Source of the DNA: Nitrospinota bacterium | GTDB lineage: Bacteria; Nitrospinota; Nitrospinia; UBA9942 | Direction of reading: 5' to 3' | Assembly (NCBI GenBank): GCA_016200365.1 | Contig: JACQEW010000129.1 | Location: 1 to 6,238, forward strand | Length of the DNA stretch: 6,238 bases | Shown: positions 1-4,508 of the stretch, one piece after another | Layout: the number at the start of each line of letters is the position of its first letter | Position numbering within the stretch: position 1 is the first letter of the stretch | Program-made: the position numbers and the translations under genes | Notes under the pieces: model-generated | What the model saw: the letters and a program-made list of their open reading frames with translations, nothing else | Told to the model about the DNA's origin: nothing | The model's database searches: none

Positions 1-255
1 ATTAATGCCGTGAATAACAAAATAAAGGTATTCCCCGTAGTCGTCTATTTTAGGGTTCGGCACTGTGGATAGGCAGTCTTCTACAGCAAGGGGGTGAAAT
101 TTAAAAGCAACGGTGAGAAGGGAGATTTCTTTATCCGTGGGCTTATAGAAGTCAATCCATGTAATACTGTCCTTATCGGAAAGGAGCTCGTTAAGCCTTT
201 CCACAGTCGGCTCGGTTAGCTTGCCGGTTTTTGTGCATGAGATAATGGAGAGCAT
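1..255 (-). CDS. corA: CorA-family Mg2+/divalent cation transporter, N-terminal fragment (runs off left edge)
   Basis: Only the first 85 residues are inside the window. They match the start of the CorA cytoplasmic domain: a short beta-strand opening (MLSIISCTKTGKL), then SITWIDFYKPTDKEISLL, and then the family hallmark HPLAVEDCLS (residues 54-63) followed by PKIDDYGEYLYFVIHGI (residues 68-84). CorA proteins form pentameric inner-membrane channels that admit Mg2+ (sometimes Co2+, Ni2+ or Zn2+). The two transmembrane helices and the GMN selectivity motif would lie left of the window and cannot be checked. The ATG at 255 gives the usual CorA start. An in-frame ATG at 288 would add MLLFLYYVYSD, which looks unlike the family. 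Neither start has a good Shine-Dalgarno sequence. The gene is divergent from the methyltransferase gene. The family call is strong; ion specificity is unknown. Confidence 0.85.
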   Translation of the reverse strand, partial: MLSIISCTKTGKLTEPTVERLNELLSDKDSITWIDFYKPTDKEISLLTVAFKFHPLAVEDCLSTVPNPKIDDYGEYLYFVIHGIN

Positions 256-267
256 ATCAGAATAAAC

Positions 268-296
268 ATAATATAGGAAAAGAAGCATAAAATCAA
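268..296 (-). promoter_or_regulatory. Candidate promoter for the CorA gene
   Basis: On the minus strand TTGATT (291-296) lies 17 nt from TATTAT (268-273), a fair sigma70-type pair. Transcription would begin about 6 nt before the ATG at 255, giving a nearly leaderless message, which fits the missing ribosome binding site. A perfect TATAAT also occurs on the minus strand at 339-344, but with no convincing -35 box; it would give a leader of roughly 75 nt. Neither is proven. Confidence 0.3.
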
Positions 297-345
297 TTGA
301 CTGTGTGCTTATTTTGCAAAATGGATTACACAAAAAGGATTATAG

Positions 346-374
346 TTGACAGTGTCTGGAAAGTTTGATTCAAT
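346..374 (+). promoter_or_regulatory. Candidate promoter for the methyltransferase / radical SAM operon
   Basis: A perfect TTGACA at 346-351 is followed, after 17 nt, by TTCAAT (369-374; 4 of 6 matches to the -10 consensus). It would start transcription near 381, about 55 nt before the ATG at 436. It abuts the minus-strand TATAAT at 339-344, so the two divergent genes may share and compete for this region. Confidence 0.35.
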
Positions 375-395
375 CTAAATATTGTGCGGTGAAAA

Positions 396-431
396 ATGAC
401 ATTTTTTTTAATTTCCGTTACCAGAAACTAA
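396..431 (+). other. Possible 11-codon leader ORF before the methyltransferase gene
   Basis: ATG at 396 is preceded by GCGGTGA and opens a frame encoding MTFFLISVTRN that stops at 429-431, five bases before the ATG at 436. The main gene lacks a good Shine-Dalgarno sequence, so it could be translationally coupled to this leader. The same DNA contains a 15-bp palindrome (AAAAATGACATTTTT, 392-406), and the short ORF may be chance in AT-rich sequence. Confidence 0.12.
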
Positions 432-435
432 ATAG

Positions 436-1128
436 ATGGAGAAAAAACTTGAATTGAAAGATATAGTGCTTATTGGACGCACCTTCGATGAATATTATAG
501 AATGTTCGAGTTCGGTAACATAAACTTTAGAGATGAAAGGATTCTGGATGTAGCTTCCGGAGTCAGCTCCTTTTGTGTTGAGGCGAATTCTAAGGGATAC
601 AATGTTATTGCCTCTGACAGGATTTATTGCCTTTCGGCAGAAGAAATCGAAGAAAAATGTGTTGAAGATTTAAAAACAGTAGTTAAAAAACTGCCGGAAA
701 TTTTAGATTTATATAGATGGGAGTTTTTCAAGGATATTGATGCCTTGAAGAAAAATCGTAAAAGGGCTTATAGATTATTTATAGAGGACTTTAAGAAAAA
801 AGGGGAGGGACGATATATTACAGTTGAATATCCTAAGAGTCAATTTAAAGATAAGGAGTTTACAATTTCCCTTATATCACATTTCTTATTTGTGTATGAC
901 GAGCTTCTGAGTTATGAGTTTCATAGAAAGACCCTTTCAGAAATTATCAGGATAACCTCAAAGGAGATAAGGATATTTCCCCTTGTCAATTTGAAGGGAA
1001 AAAGGTCTCTGTTTGTAGATAGATTATTGGAGGACAGCGATTTTAAAAATTATGAAAAGACAATCAAGAGAGTGGACTACGAATTTATGAAAAATGGAAA
1101 TGAGATGTTGTCAATCAGGGTAAATTAA
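436..1128 (+). CDS. Class I SAM-dependent methyltransferase-like protein
   Basis: A 230-residue soluble protein with a Rossmann-type S-adenosylmethionine fold. Motif I, the SAM-binding loop, is ILDVASGVSSF at residues 36-46 (D38, G42). Motif II ends in the acidic D61 of NVIASDRIY, which would hold the SAM ribose. A motif IV/V-like stretch is FTISLISHFLFVYDELLSYEFH (142-163), followed by IRITSKEIRIFPLVNLKG (171-188). The middle (residues 70-130) is highly charged and is probably a helical lid. The start is fixed by an in-frame TAG at 433-435 directly before the ATG; no good ribosome binding site is visible. The acceptor is unknown. The radical SAM gene begins 15 nt downstream, so the two are probably co-transcribed, and a tetrapyrrole-type substrate is possible but purely contextual. 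The fold is well supported, the function is not. Confidence 0.75.
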   Translation: MEKKLELKDIVLIGRTFDEYYRMFEFGNINFRDERILDVASGVSSFCVEANSKGYNVIASDRIYCLSAEEIEEKCVEDLKTVVKKLPEILDLYRWEFFKDIDALKKNRKRAYRLFIEDFKKKGEGRYITVEYPKSQFKDKEFTISLISHFLFVYDELLSYEFHRKTLSEIIRITSKEIRIFPLVNLKGKRSLFVDRLLEDSDFKNYEKTIKRVDYEFMKNGNEMLSIRVN

Positions 1129-1143
1129 CGGAGATATTTGAAT

Positions 1144-2520
1144 ATGGCTTTTGAGACTTACATAATTTCATGGAATATCACAAAGAGGTGCAATCTCCGC
1201 TGCTCACATTGCTATCTCGATGCCTCATATCTTACCCCCCCTTTCTCCCCCCCTTTACAACCTCCCCTCTCCCCTCATTTCAAAGGAGGGGAAAAAGGGG
1301 AGGTCAAAAGGGGGGAAGAGGGGGGGGATGAGCTTTCTACGGAAGAATGTTTCAGGCTCATTGACCAGATGGCTCAGATAAATCCGAATGCGGTTCTTAT
1401 CCTGACAGGGGGAGAGCCTCTGCTTCGCAGGGATATATTTGAAATCTCAAAGTATGCGTCGGATAAAGGCTTTTTAACGGTTCTCGGGACAAATGGGATA
1501 CCAATAGCAGAAGGGATTGCTCATAAGATAAAGGAGAGTGGAATAAAGGGCGTTGGTGTAAGCCTCGATTCCCTGAATGCAGAGAAGCACGATTCATTCA
1601 GAGGCGTAAAAGGGGCATGGGAGAATACCGTTAAGGGTATCGAGGAGATAAAAAAGGCAGGAATAGAATTTCAGATACAGACTACCGTAACTAAAGGCAA
1701 TTATGACGAGATACCTTCGATAATCGAGTTTGCCTATAAAATTGGTGCAAGGGTGTTCAACCTGTTTTTCCTCGTATGCACAGGGAGGGGTGAGGAGCTT
1801 ACCGATATATCTGCAGAGCAGTATGAGGATATGCTCTCATACATTTATAAGATTCATGATAATTTCAAAGGCATGATGATAAGACCTAAATGCGCACCCC
1901 ACTTTAAGAGGATTGCATATCAATCCGACCCTAATTCACCGGTATTAAGCGGATATATAGGCGGGTGCAGGGCAGGGACAAACTACTGCCGTATAACACC
2001 CGAAGGAAATGTAACAGCCTGCCCATATATGCCCGATGCAGTCGGTAATGTAAGGGATAAGAATTTTGTTGATATATGGTGGAACTCGGAAATGTTTAAG
2101 AATCTGAGACATCCTGAATATCATGGAAAATGTCAGGACTGCGAATACAAACTTCTATGCGGGGGGTGCAGAGCAAGGGCATTGGCAACAAACAACGATT
2201 ATATGGGCGATGACTCATGGTGTTTATATAAACCTGTAGAGGGAGAGAAGAAGATAATAAATCTTGAAACAGATATAAAATATGGACTTGAGAATGAGGA
2301 AAATCCCCCCTCGCCCCCCTTTGATAAAGGGGGGGATGGGGGGATTGTCTGGACAGATGAGGCAATAAAGTTTTTAGAAAATATCCCATTCTTTGCACGA
2401 ACTATAGCTAAAAAAGGTGTTGAGAAACATGCAAAAGAGATGGGTTATAAGACGATTACTATGGAGACAATGAAAGAAGCAAGGGAAAAAAGGGCAGGGA
2501 AGATGAGGTTTAGGATATAA
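1144..2520 (+). CDS. Radical SAM/SPASM protein (NirJ/AhbC/AhbD-like) with C-terminal PCP_red domain and two in-frame repeat insertions
   Basis: A 458-residue enzyme, counted from ATG 1144 (GGAG at 1130-1133; a TTG at 1138 would add two residues). The radical SAM core opens with CNLRCSHC (C16, C20, C23), which binds the 4Fe-4S cluster that cleaves SAM. Then come GGEP (89-92), GVSLDSLNAEKHD (138-150) and QTTVTKGNYDEIP (179-191). A SPASM-type auxiliary cluster region follows, with cysteines near 250, 275, 282, 293, 330, 333, 339, 342 and 360 (GGCRAGTNYCRITPEG; CQDCEYKLLCGGCRARA). This layout resembles the haem and haem d1 pathway enzymes NirJ, AhbC and AhbD, which decarboxylate or remove side chains from tetrapyrroles. 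The tail (about 403-448: WTDEAIKFLENIPFFAR...KTITMETMKEAR) matches the PCP_red domain of protochlorophyllide reductase B subunits. Residues about 31-62 and 387-401 are encoded by palindromic repeats and are probably dispensable linkers. The exact substrate is not readable, so no symbol is given. Confidence 0.9.
   Translation: MAFETYIISWNITKRCNLRCSHCYLDASYLTPPFSPPLQPPLSPHFKGGEKGEVKRGEEGGDELSTEECFRLIDQMAQINPNAVLILTGGEPLLRRDIFEISKYASDKGFLTVLGTNGIPIAEGIAHKIKESGIKGVGVSLDSLNAEKHDSFRGVKGAWENTVKGIEEIKKAGIEFQIQTTVTKGNYDEIPSIIEFAYKIGARVFNLFFLVCTGRGEELTDISAEQYEDMLSYIYKIHDNFKGMMIRPKCAPHFKRIAYQSDPNSPVLSGYIGGCRAGTNYCRITPEGNVTACPYMPDAVGNVRDKNFVDIWWNSEMFKNLRHPEYHGKCQDCEYKLLCGGCRARALATNNDYMGDDSWCLYKPVEGEKKIINLETDIKYGLENEENPPSPPFDKGGDGGIVWTDEAIKFLENIPFFARTIAKKGVEKHAKEMGYKTITMETMKEAREKRAGKMRFRI
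1235..1327 (+). repeat. C/G-rich palindromic repeat inserted in frame in the radical SAM gene (nested, about 93 bp)
   Basis: The left half is made of C-runs separated by TTT/CT (C7 at 1235-1241, C7 at 1247-1253), and the right half is its near complement of G-runs separated by AA/AAAA (G6 at 1310-1315, G8 at 1320-1327). An inner palindrome (about 1261-1303, CCTCCCCTCTCCCC ... AAAGGAGGGG ... GGGGAGG) sits inside an outer one (1235-1260 with 1304-1327). It looks like one repeat inside another. It stays open in the gene frame and encodes roughly residues 31-62, rich in P then G/E/K. It lies directly after the radical SAM cysteine motif. The transcript would fold into a long hairpin. Confidence 0.85.
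2302..2346 (+). repeat. 45-bp C/G-rich palindrome at the SPASM/PCP_red domain joint
   Basis: Arms AATCCCCCC (2302-2310) and GGGGGGATT (2338-2346) pair perfectly, as do CCCCCCTTT (2314-2322) and AAAGGGGGG (2326-2334), around a 3-nt loop. The element is exactly 15 codons, is codon-aligned, and encodes NPPSPPFDKGGDGGI (residues 387-401). It is read in the same phase as the core of the repeat at 1235-1327 and is evidently the same family in simple form. It lies in the linker before the W that opens the PCP_red domain. Confidence 0.9.
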
Positions 2521-2529
2521 GGAAACAAA

Positions 2530-3435
2530 ATGCAAAAGAAAACAAAGCTCGAAATAGAAATATTCAAAGATGATGAATATGATAAAACTAAAAAGAAATG
2601 GAGTGAACTTGCTGAAGAAATGAATAAAAGAGGCATATATCATTCAGGTAATCATGTTTATGGATTTCTTGAGATTGGTTTTAACTATATAAACGGAGTT
2701 CTTGACAAATTTTTTGATGTTGAAAAAACAGCTATAAAGAAGAAAAATCTGTCAGATGAATACTTTGCTAATTTAACCGATGAGATAGTAAGGCTTTTTG
2801 GAAGCGAATGTAATTTAATTCGTACAAAAGCATTAGAGGTGTTCGGAAGCGATAAACGTGTTGAACAGCTTATTTTTTTGAGAGTTGAAGATTATCGAAG
2901 TCCCAAAACAGACATTATAATTAAAAAAGTTAAATTATTGCAGGAAGATAACAAGATACCTGATTCAGATATATATAAACAGCCTATAGAAGAAAAAATT
3001 GAAATACCAACATTTGATTTTATTAAAATAGACGGACTAAAACAGGTGCTAAAAAGAGATTATAATGAAATCATTAAAAGCATAAATAATGAATGCTGGA
3101 AATCTGCCATTATTCTGTCGGGTAGTTCTATCGAGGCAATTATATTTGACCTATTAAAGCAAAATGAAGTAAAAGCAATGGCTGCAAGTACAGCACCGAA
3201 ACATAAAGGAAAAGTGCTTCCCATTGAAGAATGGCGATTGAATTCTTTGATAGATACTTCATGGAGTTTAAAACTTATTACTAAGAGTATAATTGCACTA
3301 AGTCATAGTGCAAAAGAATTTAGAAATTTGGTGCATCCAATAGAAGAAGTAAAAGGAAATTATAAACTTGAGAAGGAAGAGGCTGAAAATGCTTTTATAA
3401 TCTTGAAAACCCTAATAAGAGACCTTAAAAAATAG
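2530..3435 (+). CDS. Uncharacterised protein with C-terminal RNLVHP motif (HEPN-like?)
   Basis: A 301-residue, AT-rich, highly charged and mostly helical protein that I cannot assign to a named family. The N-terminal half (1-155) has no recognisable motif. The C-terminal half (about 165-300) has DYNEIIKSINNECWKSAIILSGSSIEAIIFDLLKQN (177-212), then EEWRLNSLIDTSW (233-245), then HSAKEFRNLVHPIEE (259-273), then a helix ending at the C terminus. From memory this order (aliphatic 'SxxEA', 'W-L-LID', 'RN-x-x-HP', final helix) recurs in uncharacterised bacterial proteins and recalls HEPN RNases, whose motif is R-x(4-6)-H. Here R265 and H269 are only three residues apart, so RNase activity is not established. 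ATG 2530 has AAGGA seven bases upstream and lies 9 nt after the radical SAM gene. It converges with the PIN toxin gene (28-nt gap). There is no signal peptide or membrane segment. Confidence 0.75.
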   Translation: MQKKTKLEIEIFKDDEYDKTKKKWSELAEEMNKRGIYHSGNHVYGFLEIGFNYINGVLDKFFDVEKTAIKKKNLSDEYFANLTDEIVRLFGSECNLIRTKALEVFGSDKRVEQLIFLRVEDYRSPKTDIIIKKVKLLQEDNKIPDSDIYKQPIEEKIEIPTFDFIKIDGLKQVLKRDYNEIIKSINNECWKSAIILSGSSIEAIIFDLLKQNEVKAMAASTAPKHKGKVLPIEEWRLNSLIDTSWSLKLITKSIIALSHSAKEFRNLVHPIEEVKGNYKLEKEEAENAFIILKTLIRDLKK

Positions 3436-3463
3436 GAGTAGGGGAGTGGACTTTATAGGCTTA

Positions 3464-3991
3464 CTACTTTTTTACATAGTACTCCTTCTCAACCTTCTGA
3501 ATAATCTTTTCTAATAATGCAGGCCTCAAAAAAAGTGTTGTTTCCTTTGGGATTCTATTGAGCAGTTCCAGAACATCTTTTGGTGTTCTCATCTTTTTAC
3601 GAATTGCCCTTAAAATTATACCTATAGTTCCATGCACTTTGTATCCAAGCTCTTCACCTGCGATGCGTGCTGCAGCATCATCAGTAAGAAAAATCGCATC
3701 TTGATTTTCTTGGATTAAAGATAAAGACTCTATTTCTCCTTTATCAAGTGAAAAAGCTTTGGATAGAATTAACAATCGTGGCTCTGGAGGAGAAATTATG
3801 TCTATTACTTTTAAAAAAATCCCGGGATGGTGTAACGCGTTCTGTCTGTGTTTTGTAACTTCAATTTGTACAGATTTGGGAATGATTAAGGGATGAAAAT
3901 CTGATATAAGGTCTAAGCTGTCTAATTCATCAAGATGAATAATTGGACCGGCGTCACAGACTGCCATTCTTTTATTGTCAGTCTTTTCCAT
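3464..3991 (-). CDS. PIN-domain toxin (DUF3368-like putative RNase)
   Basis: From ATG 3991 the protein has 175 residues. PIN-domain features are in order: VCDAGPIIHL (D13) at the N terminus, IPKSVQIEV (E44), SLDKGEIESLSL (E86) and AIFLTDDAAAR (D104/D105). Together these give the acidic Mg2+-binding pocket of PIN ribonucleases. The C-terminal helices (MRTPKDVLELLNRIP) match the DUF3368/COG2405-type subgroup. These proteins act as type II toxins that cut RNA and are blocked by their antitoxin. Alternative starts are ATG 4009 (poor spacing) and ATG 3967, which gives MAVCDAGP. I prefer 3991 because GTGGGG lies five bases upstream. The start overlaps the end of the antitoxin gene by 14 nt, implying translational coupling. 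The acidic set looks intact, so the toxin is probably functional. Confidence 0.82.
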   Translation of the reverse strand: MEKTDNKRMAVCDAGPIIHLDELDSLDLISDFHPLIIPKSVQIEVTKHRQNALHHPGIFLKVIDIISPPEPRLLILSKAFSLDKGEIESLSLIQENQDAIFLTDDAAARIAGEELGYKVHGTIGIILRAIRKKMRTPKDVLELLNRIPKETTLFLRPALLEKIIQKVEKEYYVKK

Positions 3992-4172
3992 GTAATCCCC
4001 ACTCGACATCTTCGCTGATAAATTTCTCCATTAATTCAACCTTGTGGGTATCAAGAAAACGTCGTAGGGCTTCTAAAATTATATCATCCTCATTTTTGAA
4101 CCAGCCTTTATCTACAAGGGATTTCACCTCCAAATATAATTGGTCTGGTAATTCTGTGGAAATTGCTTTCAT
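3978..4172 (-). CDS. Ribbon-helix-helix (CopG/ParD-type) antitoxin
   Basis: A 64-residue protein beginning MKAISTELPDQLYLEVKSLV, with the N-terminal beta strand (KAISTELP) followed by two helices (DQLYLEVKSLVDKG and NEDDIILEALRRFLDTHK). This is the ribbon-helix-helix pattern. Such proteins dimerise, bind operator DNA through the strand, and use an acidic C-terminal tail (here ELMEKFISEDVEWGLHGKD) to cover the toxin active site. It is the first gene of the pair, with a strong AGGAGG before its ATG, so it should be made in excess of the PIN protein as antitoxin biology requires. It probably represses its own promoter at 4213-4242. Family assignment rests on fold pattern and context. Confidence 0.82.
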   Translation of the reverse strand: MKAISTELPDQLYLEVKSLVDKGWFKNEDDIILEALRRFLDTHKVELMEKFISEDVEWGLHGKD

Positions 4173-4176
4173 AAAG

Positions 4177-4182
4177 CCTCCT
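4177..4182 (-). promoter_or_regulatory. Strong ribosome binding site of the antitoxin gene
   Basis: AGGAGG on the minus strand, four bases from the ATG at 4172. It is the best Shine-Dalgarno match in the window and confirms the antitoxin start. The overlapping toxin gene has only a weak site. Confidence 0.8.
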
Positions 4183-4212
4183 GTGAATATAAATTTTGTT
4201 ACTTTTTCGTTA

Positions 4213-4242
4213 ATTTTATCTTTAATTTAGAATAGTAGTCAA
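4213..4242 (-). promoter_or_regulatory. Candidate sigma70-type promoter of the toxin-antitoxin operon
   Basis: On the minus strand TTGACT (4237-4242; 5 of 6) and TAAAAT (4213-4218; 5 of 6) are separated by 18 nt. Transcription would begin near 4206, giving a leader of about 34 nt that carries the AGGAGG. The 13-bp tandem repeat directly abuts the -35 box on its upstream side and may be an operator or an UP-like element. Confidence 0.55.
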
Positions 4243-4268
4243 CTGTTTTATTAAGCTGTTTTATTAAG
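4243..4268. repeat. 13-bp perfect tandem duplication upstream of the toxin-antitoxin promoter
   Basis: CTGTTTTATTAAG occurs twice back to back (4243-4255 and 4256-4268) without mismatch. It touches the -35 box of the toxin-antitoxin promoter. Ribbon-helix-helix repressors bind paired short sites as dimers of dimers, so an operator role is plausible, but a simple slippage duplication is equally possible. Confidence 0.75.
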
Positions 4269-4277
4269 CCAGTAGGG

Positions 4278-4307
4278 TTGAAAAATACGAGTGAGATGTG
4301 CTATAGA
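4278..4307 (+). promoter_or_regulatory. Candidate extended -10 promoter for the aldo/keto-reductase-like gene
   Basis: TTGAAA (4278-4283) is followed after 18 nt by TATAGA (4302-4307), which carries an upstream TG-C extended -10 (4299-4301). The start would be near 4314, directly at the left edge of the palindromic element at 4316-4457, so the element would form most of the 5' leader. I saw no other good plus-strand promoter between the element and the gene. Confidence 0.4.
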
Positions 4308-4315
4308 TAATTGTA

Positions 4316-4457
4316 ACCTAAATTGAGCGATTCTGGGAGTAAAGGCTTGCTCTACCTGTCATTGCGAGCACCCGAAGGGTGCGTGGCAATCTCCTAAAAA
4401 ATCGAGATTGCTTCGGCTTCGCCTCGCAATGACAACAAAGAATCGCTCAATTTAGGT
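4316..4457. repeat. 142-bp nested palindromic element (MITE/REP-like, 'CATTGCGAG' type)
   Basis: The outer arms are perfect 19-bp inverted repeats: ACCTAAATTGAGCGATTCT (4316-4334) and its complement (4439-4457), flanked on both sides by GTA (4313-4315, 4458-4460), which may be a 3-bp target duplication. Inside, TGTCATTGCGAG (4357-4368) pairs with CTCGCAATGACA (4423-4434). Within that stem lie three hairpins: GCACCC-GAA-GGGTGC (4368-4382), GCAATCTC/GAGATTGC (4386-4393 with 4404-4411) and GGC-TTC-GCC (4415-4423). The predicted shape is a cloverleaf. The inner part matches a palindrome I know as very widespread in bacterial genomes. It encodes no transposase, so it would be moved in trans if mobile. 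Confidence 0.88.
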
Positions 4458-4508
4458 GTAAATAAGTTGACTCAAGTAGGGAAAAGGCAGGAAAGAAAAG
4501 GTATATAT

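Larger units (their letters stand above)
4173..4508. other. 336-nt divergent intergenic region
   Basis: This gap separates the toxin-antitoxin pair from the aldo/keto-reductase-like gene. It holds the antitoxin ribosome binding site and promoter (left), the 13-bp tandem duplication, a plus-strand promoter candidate, and the palindromic element (right). The last 51 nt before ATG 4509 are purine-rich and carry a GAAAAGG ribosome-binding-like site. I found no further coding potential. Confidence 0.7.

Noticed and set aside
1397..1597. Open frame on the minus strand, 66 codons
   Set aside because: It lies antisense inside the well-supported radical SAM gene, has no ribosome site and no recognisable motif.
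1235..2346. CRISPR array from the repeated C/G-rich blocks
   Set aside because: There are only two copies, nearly 1 kb apart, of different length, inside a coding region and without regular spacers.
2374..2643. Hydrophobic Phe/Ser-rich minus-strand frames that look like membrane proteins
   Set aside because: They are the complement of Lys/Glu-rich codons of the radical SAM tail and the next gene; such shadows always look hydrophobic.
3436..3463. Bidirectional terminator between the convergent RNLVHP and PIN genes
   Set aside because: No stable inverted repeat is visible in these 28 bases; the same holds for 5304-5331.
3943..4230. Plus-strand open frame of 95 codons across the toxin-antitoxin genes
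   Set aside because: It is antisense to two overlapping genes with clear domain patterns and a strong ribosome site; the translation has no family features.
4368..4423. Rho-independent terminators from the hairpins of the palindromic element
   Set aside because: No hairpin is followed by a U-run on either strand, and the element lies between divergent genes where no terminator is needed.
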